A stretch of 64,000 bases of DNA, from contig NZ_JAJNOC010000010.1 in the NCBI RefSeq assembly GCF_021044825.1, positions 62,001-126,000 on the forward strand. Reading direction: 5' to 3'. A model generated the notes under the pieces. The model worked only from the letters and a program-made list of their open reading frames with translations. It did not search any database and had not been told where the DNA came from. This DNA comes from Massilia phyllostachyos (GTDB taxonomy: Bacteria; Pseudomonadota; Gammaproteobacteria; Burkholderiales; Burkholderiaceae_D). This document shows positions 8,147 to 16,784 of the stretch, piece after piece (position 1 is the first letter of the stretch; each line of letters starts with the position of its first letter). The translations under genes and the position numbers were made by a program.

Positions 8147-9924
8147 ACGCTCACGCCCTACCGCAGGAAGAAATGGGCGCGCTGCTCGCACGCTGGCGCG
8201 CGGCCTGGCCGGCGGCGCTGGCATGCTGGAGCCGCTACACGCGCCTGCACGAGCCCCAGTTGTGCGCGACGACGGCGCGGGCCGCCAAGGCCGGCCTGGA
8301 GGGCAGCTTCGCCATGATCCGGCTGGCGGACCAGAGTGTCGTGATCGACCTGCAGGCGGTTCACGAACGCGGGCTGCACGACTACGGCGTCGAGATCCTG
8401 GCGCACGAGATCGGGCACCACGTGCTGGCGCCGGCCACCGCGACCGACCATTTCCGCATGCTGGCCCGGCTCCGCCGCGTGCTGGGGACCGAGGGCGACG
8501 CCGCGCCGATGGTGGCCAACCTGTACACCGACCTGTGCATCAACGACCGTCTGCAGCGCCAGGCCGGGCTGCGCATGGCCGAGGTCTACCGGAAGCTGGC
8601 GCGCGCACCCGGGTCGGCGGAGCCGGGCAGGGTGTGGACGCTCTACCTGCGCATCTACGAGCATCTGTGGCGCCTGCCACGGGGCAGCCTGGGTGGCGGC
8701 GCCTGCGAGGAGGCGCTCGACGCCGACGCCTGGCTCGGCGCCCGGATCGTGCGCGTGTACGCCAACGAGCCCATGGTCGGCGCCTCCCGCTTCGCGGCGC
8801 TGCTGCTGCCCTACCTGGTCGAGGACGGCCTCGATGCCTTCGCATGGCACGATACCGGGGACGCGGCCGCCGGCTGCGCGCCGGGCAGCCTGCACGAGCT
8901 GGAAGACGACGGCCCGGCCGACGCATTGCACCCGGCCTGGGATACCCGCCTGACCGGCGCCGAGGATGCGGAAGACGCGCCGCGGGAAGCGGTCGGGCAG
9001 GGCGCCGGCCAGGCGCTCGACCCCTACGAATACGGCGAAATCCTGCGCGCCGGCGGCACCAGCCTGAGCCCGCACGAGATCGCGATGCGCTATTACCGTG
9101 AACGCGCCTTGCCGCACCTGGTGCCGTTCCCCGTGCGTGCCGACCGCAAGGCGCCGGATCCGCAGATGGAGGGCGTGCAACCGTGGAGCATCGGCGACCC
9201 GCTCGACGAGATCGACTGGCTGCACAGCGTCACGATCAGCCCGCGGCCGGTGCCCGGCGTGACCCTGGTGCGCCGCGTCTACAGCCTCGAAAGCGCCGAC
9301 GACCACGCCTTGGCGCCCGTCGACCTCGACCTCTACGTCGACAGTTCCGGCTCGATGCCCGACCCGCAGCACCGCATGTCCTGGCTGGCGCTGGCCGGCG
9401 CCATCATCGCGCTGTCGGCCCTGCGTACTGGCGCGTCGGTGCAGGCGACGCTGTGGAGCGGCAAGCAGCAGGTGCTCGCCACCAAGGGCTTCACGCGCGA
9501 CGCCGACCAGGTGCTGCACGTGCTGACCGGTTTCTTCGGCGGCGGCACCTGCTTTCCGATCCACCGCCTGCGCGAGACCTATGCGGCCGGCCGCCGCGCG
9601 CGGCGGACCCACATCCTGATGATCTCGGACGACGGCATCACGACCATGTTCGACAAGGACGAGCGCGGCAACAGCGGCTGGGACGTCGCCGCGCGCGCCC
9701 TGGCGGCAGGAAAGGCCGGCGGGACCATGGCGCTGGACCTGCCCGCCGGCTGGGACGCCGCCCACGGGGGCTACTACCGAGAGCTGGCAGCCACCCTGGA
9801 GCGCGCCCGCCGCGAGCAGGGGTGGGACATTCATGCGGTGCCGGACCAGGCCGGACTGCTCGCGTTCGCGCAGGCCTTCAGCCGCCGTCATTACGCGCAA
9901 GACACGCAGGAGCGCCGGCCATGA
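8143..9924 (+). CDS. vWA-domain protein with N-terminal HExxH metallopeptidase-like domain
   Basis: 593 aa. The start at ATG 8143 overlaps the previous stop (ATGA). Residues 88-92 are HEIGH, a zinc-metallopeptidase HExxH motif in a helix (VEILAHEIGHHVLAP). A Cys- and Gly-containing middle region is acidic and loop-like at about 240-290. Residue 400 begins a complete MIDAS motif, DSSGS, in LDLYVDSSGSMPDPQ, followed by a vWA-like Rossmann core with TGFFGGGTCFPI and ILMISDDGI. The layout matches the predicted metallopeptidase/vWA family linked to MoxR ATPases (COG3864-like). The likely role is metal-dependent binding partner of the 5584 ATPase; proteolysis is possible but not shown. Confidence 0.85.
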   Translation: MNAHALPQEEMGALLARWRAAWPAALACWSRYTRLHEPQLCATTARAAKAGLEGSFAMIRLADQSVVIDLQAVHERGLHDYGVEILAHEIGHHVLAPATATDHFRMLARLRRVLGTEGDAAPMVANLYTDLCINDRLQRQAGLRMAEVYRKLARAPGSAEPGRVWTLYLRIYEHLWRLPRGSLGGGACEEALDADAWLGARIVRVYANEPMVGASRFAALLLPYLVEDGLDAFAWHDTGDAAAGCAPGSLHELEDDGPADALHPAWDTRLTGAEDAEDAPREAVGQGAGQALDPYEYGEILRAGGTSLSPHEIAMRYYRERALPHLVPFPVRADRKAPDPQMEGVQPWSIGDPLDEIDWLHSVTISPRPVPGVTLVRRVYSLESADDHALAPVDLDLYVDSSGSMPDPQHRMSWLALAGAIIALSALRTGASVQATLWSGKQQVLATKGFTRDADQVLHVLTGFFGGGTCFPIHRLRETYAAGRRARRTHILMISDDGITTMFDKDERGNSGWDVAARALAAGKAGGTMALDLPAGWDAAHGGYYRELAATLERARREQGWDIHAVPDQAGLLAFAQAFSRRHYAQDTQERRP

Positions 9925-10505
9925 ACAGCGCCGGCCCCGCACTTGAGACCCTGACCCGGCGCCTGCTCGACACGCCGGCCGAGTTCCTCGACGAACCGCG
10001 CATCGACAACAGCGGCACGGTAGCGGTGCCGGCGCTGCTCCATGACCTGATGCGGCTGCATGGGCACCGCGCGCCGGCGCGCTGGCTCGACGGGCTGGGC
10101 GGCGCGCAGCCGCGCGCGCGGCGCAACCGCCTGGCGGTCATGATGGTCCTGTGCTGGCTGCTGGCCGACGAGTGGTTCCTGGCGCAAGGCCTGCCGCGCG
10201 ATGCTTTGTATTCCCTGTTCGAGAACGAAGCCGGCCAGCTGGCGCAAGCTACTCCAGCGCACAACTTCGTGCAGGAGACCGGCGCCGGCGAGGAACTGGT
10301 GCGTGTCGCGCTGGCGCATTTCGGCTACCGTCCCGCGGACGAGTCGCTCGAGCAGGCGCAGGACCGGCTGGCCGCCGTCAGCGCCGCCGCCCGGCGCAGG
10401 CTGCTCGACGCCAGCCGGGCGGCGGAAAAGCGCGCGCGCGAAGTGCGCGAGGCCCTGGCGCGCAAGGCTGCCGAGGAGTCGGCCGACAAGTGGACGCGCG
10501 AGTGA
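9921..10505 (+). CDS. Hypothetical helical protein of the MoxR-vWA operon, 194 aa
   Basis: Not recognised. ATG 9921 overlaps the vWA gene's stop (ATGA), and its own TGA overlaps the GTG of the next gene (GTGA), so it is embedded in the operon. The body is Leu/Ala/Arg-rich and helical, with a Trp-containing hydrophobic segment (LAVMMVLCWLLADEWFLAQ, about residues 73-91) that could be a buried helix or a single weak membrane segment. The last 55 residues form a strongly charged coiled-coil-like helix (AAARRRLLDASRAAEKRAREV) ending in KWTRE. The position suggests a subunit or adaptor linking the vWA protein to the ligase. Confidence 0.7.
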   Translation: MNSAGPALETLTRRLLDTPAEFLDEPRIDNSGTVAVPALLHDLMRLHGHRAPARWLDGLGGAQPRARRNRLAVMMVLCWLLADEWFLAQGLPRDALYSLFENEAGQLAQATPAHNFVQETGAGEELVRVALAHFGYRPADESLEQAQDRLAAVSAAARRRLLDASRAAEKRAREVREALARKAAEESADKWTRE

Positions 10506-11854
10506 CGGAGGATCCGCTGCACCGCGAGCGCTTTCCGACCCTCAGCGCCGAGGGCCAGCGCATGATCGACTTCATGCGCCACCACCCGCATGCGCCGATC
10601 TACCGCAACCACAGCGGCAATCGCTTGCTGCATGAGGAGATCGCGCTGGTCCGCAGCTTCGAGCGTGAAGTCGCCGGCGCCGCCATCGGCTGGACGCCGG
10701 GCCGGCCGCCCGAATGGGTGCAGGGCTTCGTCGCCGGCGCCTTCCGCACCGTGCCCTTCTATCGCGCGCTCGGTTCGCCGCCGCGGCGCCTGGAAGACGT
10801 GGCGCCGGTCTCGCGCGCGGACCTGGCCGCCGACGTGGCGCGCTTCGTGCCGGACGACGTCGAGACGGCGCGCCTCATGGTTTTCCAGACCACCGGCACC
10901 ACCGGCCATCCGCTGGTGGTGCCCTCGCACCCGCTGGTGGCGGCCAGGTACGCCGCCTTCCACAAGCGCGCCCTTGGCCGGACCGGTGTCGTGCCCATGC
11001 ACGGCGCGGGCCAGGTCGGCGTGGTGCTGCTCGGCTTCCAGCAGCGTTGCTTCACCTATGTGTCGGTGTCGCCGGCGATGGGCGAATCCGGACTGGCCAA
11101 GATCAACCTGCATCCGAACGACTGGCGCGCGCCCGGCGACCGCGCCCGCTACCTGGATGCGATGGCGCCCGAGATCGTCGCGGGCGACCCGATTTCCCTG
11201 CGCGAATACGCGGACCTGGGATGCACGGTTGCGCCGCGCGCCATCATCTCGGTCTCGATGGCCCTGCATGACGGCTTGCGCAGGCTGCTGGAGGAGCGCT
11301 TCGGCTGCCCCGTGCTGGACATCTATTCGCTCAACGAAGTCGGCCCGGTGGCGGCGCATGACGATGCGGCGGGCGGTCATCTGCTCCTGCAGCCGCGCCT
11401 GTATGTCGAGATCCTCGGCGACGACGGCCGCTTGGCGCCGGCAGGCGAGCGTGGCGAAGTCACGGTCACGGGCGGCTTCAATTTCTGCCTGCCGCTGCTG
11501 CGCTACCGGACCGGGGATTACGCCAGCCTGGCCTGCGGGCCGCACGGCCCGGTGCTGGTGGACTTGCAGGGACGCCGGCCGGTGCGCTTCTTCGGGCGCG
11601 GCCAGTGGTGGAATAACGTCGACGTCACCCATGCGCTGCGCGCGCTGCCGCTGTCGCGCTTTACCCTGCACCAGGCCGCGGACGGCGAGCTGGTGCTGGG
11701 ACTGGCGCACGATTCGCTGGCCCTCGGCCCCGCGGCGCTGGCGGCGCTCGGGCCGCTGTTCGGTGACCGGCGCATCGCGCTGCGCGCGATCACGGCCGAC
11801 GACAAGGTGCGCCAGTACACCTCGGATTTCGCAGGGGCGTCGCAGGCCGGGTAG
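10502..11854 (+). CDS. Adenylate-forming ligase (phenylacetate-CoA ligase-like, ANL superfamily)
   Basis: 450 aa with a GTG start at 10502 that overlaps the preceding TGA. Motifs of the ANL superfamily are in order: the phosphate-binding loop QTTGTTGHP (129-137), DIYSLNEVGPV (273-283) in place of the usual YGxTE, RYRTGD (334-339), and a possible catalytic Lys435 in DDKVRQ near the C terminus. Such enzymes activate a carboxylate as acyl-AMP and pass it to CoA, an amine or a carrier. It resembles PaaK-type ligases, but no phenylacetate pathway gene is nearby. Here it is the last gene of the MoxR-vWA operon, so it may modify a protein or small molecule within that system. The substrate is unknown. 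Confidence 0.75.
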   Translation: MTEDPLHRERFPTLSAEGQRMIDFMRHHPHAPIYRNHSGNRLLHEEIALVRSFEREVAGAAIGWTPGRPPEWVQGFVAGAFRTVPFYRALGSPPRRLEDVAPVSRADLAADVARFVPDDVETARLMVFQTTGTTGHPLVVPSHPLVAARYAAFHKRALGRTGVVPMHGAGQVGVVLLGFQQRCFTYVSVSPAMGESGLAKINLHPNDWRAPGDRARYLDAMAPEIVAGDPISLREYADLGCTVAPRAIISVSMALHDGLRRLLEERFGCPVLDIYSLNEVGPVAAHDDAAGGHLLLQPRLYVEILGDDGRLAPAGERGEVTVTGGFNFCLPLLRYRTGDYASLACGPHGPVLVDLQGRRPVRFFGRGQWWNNVDVTHALRALPLSRFTLHQAADGELVLGLAHDSLALGPAALAALGPLFGDRRIALRAITADDKVRQYTSDFAGASQAG

Positions 11855-11863
11855 GCGGCTGGC

Positions 11864-11887
11864 GAGCGCCGTGTCATACTGGCGCTC
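11864..11887 (+). other. Hairpin between the ligase operon and pnuC
   Basis: GAGCGCC (11864-11870) and GGCGCTC (11881-11887) form a 7-bp stem with a 10-base loop. No U-run follows, so it is a weak terminator candidate or a leader structure of pnuC. Confidence 0.3.
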
Positions 11888-11940
11888 GAGCACGAAACAA
11901 CCTTCCACGGGGAGATGCCGGCAGCGGCCGGCGCAGACGC

Positions 11941-12522
11941 ATGATCGGACCATTGGAACTCGCGGCCAACGCGGCCGCCACCGCCGCCATCATCCTGGCC
12001 GGCAGGAACAGCATCCACACCTGGTGGACCGGCATCGTCGGCTGCGCGCTGTTCGGCGTGCTGTTCTTCGAGGCCAGGCTGTATGCCGACGTGGTCCTGC
12101 AGGTATTCTTCGTGGCCTCCAGCGCGATCGGGTGGCGCCACTGGCTGCGCGGTGGCGGCGGGCAGGCGCTGCCAGTGTCGCGCGCCGATTTCCGCAGCCT
12201 GGCCTGGACCGTCCCGGCCGGCGTCGCCGTCAGCGTGGCCTACGGCATGCTGCTGCACCGCTGGACCGACGCCTATGCGCCCTTCGCCGACTCTGCTGTG
12301 CTGGTGTTCAGCGTCATCGCCCAGCTGCTGCTGATGGGGCGGCGCATCGAGAACTGGGCCTTCTGGCTGCTGGTGAATTCGGTGGCCGTGCCGCTGTACG
12401 CCAGCCGTGGCCTGTACCTGACCGCATTCCTGTATTGCGTCTACTGGGTCAATGCCTGCATCGCCTGGCGCTGGTGGCACCGGCTCGCCGAGCAAGACAG
12501 CACCCGCCTGGCCGGCGCATGA
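11941..12522 (+). CDS. pnuC: Nicotinamide riboside transporter, PnuC family
   Basis: 193 aa with several hydrophobic segments. The hallmark is NSIHTWWTGIVGCALFGVLFF near the N terminus, then VVLQVFFVASSAIGWRHW and a Trp-rich C-terminal half, as in PnuC proteins that import nicotinamide riboside across the inner membrane. The next gene, nadR, overlaps it by 4 bp (ATGA at 12519-12522) and encodes the enzyme that traps the imported riboside, a classic pairing. An 86-bp gap with a hairpin separates it from the upstream ligase gene, so it may have its own promoter. Confidence 0.9.
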   Translation: MIGPLELAANAAATAAIILAGRNSIHTWWTGIVGCALFGVLFFEARLYADVVLQVFFVASSAIGWRHWLRGGGGQALPVSRADFRSLAWTVPAGVAVSVAYGMLLHRWTDAYAPFADSAVLVFSVIAQLLLMGRRIENWAFWLLVNSVAVPLYASRGLYLTAFLYCVYWVNACIAWRWWHRLAEQDSTRLAGA

Positions 12523-13589
12523 AGCGCTACCGCCAGGGTCTGGTGGTCGGGAAGTTCTGCCCGCTGCACCTCGGCCACATGCACCTGATCCGCACCGCGC
12601 TGGACGCCTGCGACGAGGTGCTGATCGTCAGCTATACGAAGCCCGAATTCGACCGCTGCGGCCCGGCCGCGCGCGAGGCCTGGCTGGCGGCGCTGTTCCC
12701 GCAGGCGGCGCGGCTGGTGGTCGACGATGCGCTGCTGCTGACGGAATGCGCCCGGCGCGGCATCGCGCCCCTCATGCCGGTTCCTGACAATGACGCCGAC
12801 GCCGCGATCCACCGCGAATTCAGTGCCTGGTCATGCTCAGCGCTGGCCGGGGTCGTCGTCGATGCGGTGTTCACCAGCGAGTCGTATGGCGACGGTTTCG
12901 CGCAGGCCTTGTCCGGCTATTTTTCTGACCGCTTGAAGCGGCCCCATGTCGTCACCCACGTCAGCGTCGACCCGGAAAGGTGCGCGGTGCCGGTGTCCGG
13001 AACCCGGGTGCGCGAGGACCCCCACGCCTGGCGCCGTTACCTGGACCCGGTCGTCTATGCCGATTTCATCGACCGGATCTGCATCCTGGGCGGCGAGTCG
13101 AGCGGCAAGACCACGCTGGTGGCGGCGCTGGCGCAGGCCCTGGACACGGTCGGCGTGCCCGAAGTGGGGCGGCTGCACTGGGAAGAAAAGGGCGGGGCGT
13201 TCACCTACGACGACATGCGCGTGATCGCCGAAGGGCAGATCGCCCTTGAAATCACGCTGGCGCAGGACGCGCGCCGCTGGCTGGTATGCGATGGCAGCGC
13301 ATTGACCACCGTGTTCTACAGCGAAGACGGGTACGGAAAGGTCGACGCGGCCGTGCAGGCTTTGGCCAGGCGCCCGTATGCGATGACCTTCGTCTGTGCG
13401 CCCGACATTCCCTTCGTGCAGGACGGCACCCGGCGCGACGCGGCGTTCAGGCAGCGCCAGCACGCGTGGTATCTGGCCACGCTCGAGCGGGCAGGGATCC
13501 CGTACGTCATCCTGGCGGGCAGCGTGGAGGAGCGGGTCGCGACGTCGCTGGACGTGCTGGCAGCGAGGGCGGCTACGGCCGGATCGTGA
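12519..13589 (+). CDS. nadR: NadR-type bifunctional NMN adenylyltransferase / ribosylnicotinamide kinase
   Basis: 356 aa, without the N-terminal helix-turn-helix of enterobacterial NadR, so it is probably purely enzymatic. The nucleotidyltransferase domain starts at once: VVGKFCPLHLGHMHLIRTAL with the HxGH motif at His17-His20. A P-loop kinase domain follows, with GGESSGKTT at about residues 190-198. Together these phosphorylate nicotinamide riboside to NMN and adenylate NMN to NAD. The pair with pnuC forms a complete riboside salvage route. The stop at 13589 runs 17 bp past the end of a decayed reading frame on the other strand. Confidence 0.88.
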   Translation: MKRYRQGLVVGKFCPLHLGHMHLIRTALDACDEVLIVSYTKPEFDRCGPAAREAWLAALFPQAARLVVDDALLLTECARRGIAPLMPVPDNDADAAIHREFSAWSCSALAGVVVDAVFTSESYGDGFAQALSGYFSDRLKRPHVVTHVSVDPERCAVPVSGTRVREDPHAWRRYLDPVVYADFIDRICILGGESSGKTTLVAALAQALDTVGVPEVGRLHWEEKGGAFTYDDMRVIAEGQIALEITLAQDARRWLVCDGSALTTVFYSEDGYGKVDAAVQALARRPYAMTFVCAPDIPFVQDGTRRDAAFRQRQHAWYLATLERAGIPYVILAGSVEERVATSLDVLAARAATAGS

Positions 13590-13718
13590 TCTCGATCTTG
13601 TCGGAGGCGATGCCCAGGCTGGCCGCCGGCTTGCGCCTGGCTTTCTCCATCGCACGGATGTAGCTGGCGCCCCATGCATCGGGCGCTCGAGACAGCCAGG
13701 CAGCGGCGCAGGCCCACG
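13573..13718 (-). pseudogene. Possible 3' remnant of an unidentified gene
   Basis: On the minus strand a frame ending at TAG 13573-13575 reads APDAWGASYIRAMEKARR then KPAASLGIASDKIEITIRP. Its codons have the same strong GC3 bias as real genes here, at least from about 13665 down. There is no start codon; upstream it runs into the end of the DUF1080 gene in a different frame. It looks like the last 40 or so codons of a lost gene, or the true tail of the DUF1080 gene after a frameshift. I do not recognise the family. Confidence 0.35.
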
Positions 13719-14468
13719 TCAGAGCGGGCGGATCCAGACGTTGCGGAAGCTGACCGCGTCGCCGTGATCCTGCAGGCGGATCGGCAGCGCGCCGTGCTTG
13801 CGGTAGGAAGGCTTGCCGACGTGGAGCGATTCGCCCTGCAGCGCCACGTGGTTCTGCACCAGCACGCCGTTGTGCAGCGCGGTCACGAAGCCGGGCGAGA
13901 GCAGGGCGCCGTCAGGAGCGAAGCGCGGAGCGGTCCAGATCACGTCGTAGGTCTGCCATTCGCCGCCCCGCGCGCAGGCGTTCACCAGCGGGACGTGCTG
14001 CTTGTAGATGCTGGCGGCCTGGCCGTTCACGTAGGTCTTGTTGTCGACGCAGTCGAGGATCTGGATCTCGTAGCCGCTGCCGTTGCCGGTCGAGGCGAGG
14101 AAGACGCCGCTGTTGCCGCGCGCCTGGCCGCTGCCACTCAGGGTGGCCGGCACGCGCCATTCGAGGTGCAGCTGGTAGTCGCTGAAGCTGTGCCGGGTCT
14201 GGATGTCGCCGCTGCCGCCGCGCACGGTGAACGCCCCGTCCGCAACCAGCCATGGCGCCGGCTTGTCCGGCGCACCGGACGACACCCAGGCGCCCAGGTC
14301 CTTCCCGCCGAACAGCACGACGGCGTCCGACGGCGCGCCCTGCGCCGGGGCCGGGGTCACCCGCGCCGGCTCGGGCGACCATACCTCGGTGTCCTTCGGA
14401 TTGGCCTGGGCCTGGGCCAGGGACGCCATCGACAGTCCCGCCACCGCAATCATCGCTTTCGCCAGCAT
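13719..14468 (-). CDS. Secreted DUF1080 (3-keto-disaccharide hydrolase-like) protein
   Basis: 249 aa. ATG 14468 is chosen because it begins a clear signal peptide (MLAKAMIAVAGLSMASLAQA). The mature part is a jelly-roll of the DUF1080 family: VVLFGGKDLGAWVSS, YQLHLEWRVP, RGNSGVFLAS, YEIQILDC, GEWQTYDVIWTAPRF and VSFRNVWIRPL at the end. Members of this family have been linked to cleavage of 3-keto-glycosides and other carbohydrate binding in the periplasm. A second, shorter DUF1080 gene lies at 18973. Substrate unknown. It is divergent from the FAD enzyme at 14617. Confidence 0.8.
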   Translation of the reverse strand: MLAKAMIAVAGLSMASLAQAQANPKDTEVWSPEPARVTPAPAQGAPSDAVVLFGGKDLGAWVSSGAPDKPAPWLVADGAFTVRGGSGDIQTRHSFSDYQLHLEWRVPATLSGSGQARGNSGVFLASTGNGSGYEIQILDCVDNKTYVNGQAASIYKQHVPLVNACARGGEWQTYDVIWTAPRFAPDGALLSPGFVTALHNGVLVQNHVALQGESLHVGKPSYRKHGALPIRLQDHGDAVSFRNVWIRPL

Positions 14469-14516
14469 CGCACACTCTAGAATAAGAATGGGAGCCAAGC
14501 ATAGCACGGGCGCCCC

Positions 14517-14542
14517 GCGCGACTTCGCGCGACTTCGCGCGA
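14517..14542. repeat. Short tandem repeat, 10-bp unit
   Basis: GACTTCGCGC occurs twice in tandem, preceded by GCGC and followed by GATG, between the divergent genes 13719-14468 and 14617-16227. Confidence 0.6.
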
Positions 14543-14616
14543 TGTCCGGCGCCGCGGACAGGTGCGCGCGGGCGGCCGCTGGCGCATAATGGCCGGGTTC
14601 TCCGGGGAGGAAATCG

Positions 14617-16227
14617 ATGCGCGACGCAATCATCATCGGCGGCGGCCACAATGGCCTGGTGTGCGCCTTCTACCTGGCGCGGGCGGGCCTGAAGGTCACC
14701 GTGCTGGAACGGCGCGCGGTGGTCGGCGGCGCCGCCGTGACCGAGGAATTCCACCCGGGCTTTCGCAACTCGGTGGCCGCCTACACGGTCTCCCTGCTCA
14801 ACCCCAGGGTGATCGCGGACATGGCCCTGGCCGAGCACGGCCTGCGCATCGTCGAGCGCCCGCTGTCGAACTTCCTGCCGCTCGACGACGGCCGCTACCT
14901 CAAGCTCGGCGCCGGCAAGACCGCGAGCGAAGTCGCGAAGTTCTCGCAACGCGATGCGCAAAGGCTGGACGACTACGCGCGCCACCTCGACGGCGCCGCC
15001 GACCTGCTGCGCGAACTGGTCCTGCAGACGCCGCCGAACCGGGTCGAGGGAGGCTGGCTCGCCGCGCTGCCGGAACTGGTCAAGGCCGGCAAGTTGGGGA
15101 ACCGCATGCGCGGACTTTCCTTGCAAATGCAGCGCGAACTGCTCGACCTGTTCACCAAGTCGGCCGGCGACTACCTGGACGGCTGGTTCGAGAGCGCCCC
15201 GATCAAGGCCGCCTACGGTTTCGACAGCGTGGTCGGCAACTACGCCAGCCCTTACACGCCCGGTTCGGCCTACGTGCTGCTGCACCACGTGTTCGGCGAG
15301 GTCAATGGCAAGAAGGGCGCCTGGGGCCACGCCATCGGCGGCATGGGCGCCATCACGCAGGCGATGGCGAAGGCGGCCCGGGCGCAGGGCGTGGAGATCC
15401 GCACCGACTGCGCGGTGGCGGAAGTCCTGCTCGTGGAGAAGCGCGCCGGCGGCGTGGTCACGGAGAAGGGCGAGCGGATCGCGTCGCGCGCGGTGGTGTC
15501 GAACCTGAATCCGCGCCTGCTGTACACGCGCCTGGTCGATCCCGGCGCGCTGCCGGCCGACTTCCTGCGCCGCATGCAGGGCTGGCGTTGCGGCTCCGGC
15601 ACCTTCCGCATGAACGTGGCGCTGTCCGAGCTGCCGAGCTTCAGTTGCCTGCCCGGCGGCCAGCTAGAGGAGCACCATGGCAGCGGCATCATCATCGCCC
15701 CGAGCCTGCAGTACATGGAACGCGCCTACATGGACGCGCGCAGCCATGGCTGGTCGCGCGCACCGATCGTCGAGATGCTGATTCCCTCCACGCTGGACGC
15801 GAGCCTGGCGCCGCCCGGCCAGCACGTGGCCAGCCTGTTCTGCCAGCACGTGGCGCCGCAGCTGCCCGATGGCGTCAGCTGGGACGCGCACCGCGACGAG
15901 GTGGCCGACCTCATGATCGACACGGTCGACCGCCACGCGCCGAACTTCAGGCGCAGTGTGATCGGGCGCCAGATCATGAGTCCCCTCGACCTGGAGCGCA
16001 CCTTCGGCCTGGTGGGCGGCGACATCTTCCATGGTGCGCTGGGGCTCGACCAGCTGTTCGCGGCGCGCCCGATGCTGGGCCACGCGGACTACCGCGGCCC
16101 CGTGGCCGGCCTGTACACCTGCGGCTCCGGCACCCATCCGGGCGGCGGCGTTACCGGCGCGCCCGGCCACAATGCCGCGCGCGAGGTGCTGCGCGACTTC
16201 AGGCGCCGCCAGCCCCGGCATGCGTAA
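14617..16227 (+). CDS. FAD-dependent oxidoreductase, phytoene dehydrogenase-like (PYROXD2 type)
   Basis: 536 aa. The start has a good ribosome-binding site (GGGGAGGAAATCG). The N terminus AIIIGGGHNGLVCAFYLARA is the FAD/NAD dinucleotide-binding motif, followed by VTVLERRAVVGGAAVTEEFH. The C terminus GLYTCGSGTHPGGGVTGAPG is the second FAD-contact motif of the amine-oxidase/phytoene-desaturase superfamily. No carotenoid genes are near, so a carotenoid substrate is unlikely; PYROXD2-like members are of uncertain function. The GNAT gene overlaps its 3' end by 8 bp, so the two are probably co-transcribed. Confidence 0.8.
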   Translation: MRDAIIIGGGHNGLVCAFYLARAGLKVTVLERRAVVGGAAVTEEFHPGFRNSVAAYTVSLLNPRVIADMALAEHGLRIVERPLSNFLPLDDGRYLKLGAGKTASEVAKFSQRDAQRLDDYARHLDGAADLLRELVLQTPPNRVEGGWLAALPELVKAGKLGNRMRGLSLQMQRELLDLFTKSAGDYLDGWFESAPIKAAYGFDSVVGNYASPYTPGSAYVLLHHVFGEVNGKKGAWGHAIGGMGAITQAMAKAARAQGVEIRTDCAVAEVLLVEKRAGGVVTEKGERIASRAVVSNLNPRLLYTRLVDPGALPADFLRRMQGWRCGSGTFRMNVALSELPSFSCLPGGQLEEHHGSGIIIAPSLQYMERAYMDARSHGWSRAPIVEMLIPSTLDASLAPPGQHVASLFCQHVAPQLPDGVSWDAHRDEVADLMIDTVDRHAPNFRRSVIGRQIMSPLDLERTFGLVGGDIFHGALGLDQLFAARPMLGHADYRGPVAGLYTCGSGTHPGGGVTGAPGHNAAREVLRDFRRRQPRHA

Positions 16228-16723
16228 ACACGTGACGCAATCTACATCGATGGCGCCGCCGGCGCTGCACATCCGCCCGGCGCGGCCGGACGACGCGGCA
16301 TTCTTCGCCGCGCTGTACCGCTCGACCCGTCCCGACCTGCTGGCCATGCTGGCCGACCGCCGCTACATCGACGGCCTGGTCGCCGCCGCGTGGCAGGCGC
16401 AGGCGGCCAGCTATCGCGAACGCTATCCCGACGCCAGGTACCAGGTGCTCGAGCTGGACGGGGAGCCCGTCGCGCGCCTGGTCACCGCGGCCGTGGCAAG
16501 GGCGCTGCGGGTAGTCGACCTGGCCGTCCTCCCGGCGGCGCGCGGGCGCGGCGTCGCCACCGCGGCCCTGCAGTGGCTGCAGCGGCAGGCGCGCCAGGAT
16601 GGGCGCGACCTGGCACTGGCCGTACACCGCGACAATGCCGGCGCGCGCCGGCTCTATGCGGCGCTCGGCTTTGCCGCGGAAGGCGAGGAGGGCGCGGTAC
16701 TGGCCTTGCGCTGGCGTCCCTGA
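16220..16723 (+). CDS. GNAT family N-acetyltransferase
   Basis: 167 aa from ATG 16220 (MRKHVTQ), overlapping the previous gene by 8 bp; ATG 16250 is an alternative. The core reads LHIRPARPDDAAFFAALYR at the start, VVDLAVLPAARGRGVATAAL with the RGRGVA acetyl-CoA pyrophosphate loop, and AVHRDNAGARRLYAALGF, the typical C-terminal strand-helix of the family. It transfers an acetyl group from acetyl-CoA to an unknown amine, in the cytoplasm. Confidence 0.85.
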   Translation: MRKHVTQSTSMAPPALHIRPARPDDAAFFAALYRSTRPDLLAMLADRRYIDGLVAAAWQAQAASYRERYPDARYQVLELDGEPVARLVTAAVARALRVVDLAVLPAARGRGVATAALQWLQRQARQDGRDLALAVHRDNAGARRLYAALGFAAEGEEGAVLALRWRP

Positions 16724-16784
16724 CGGGGCACCCACCGCCGAACGGGTACAATCCGCCGTTTGCCGGCCAGCCTGAAAGGACACC

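Noticed and set aside
10590-12518. Long plus-strand open frame across the ligase and pnuC genes, in a different frame
   Set aside because: The translation is Arg/Ser/Cys-rich with no domain. The real reading frames are set by ANL and PnuC motifs; only the NadR portion of this frame (from 12519) is a gene.
11941-13589. pnuC-nadR considered as an anti-phage NAD-restoring module
   Set aside because: The pair is the standard riboside salvage arrangement, and no defence gene with NADase activity was seen next to it.
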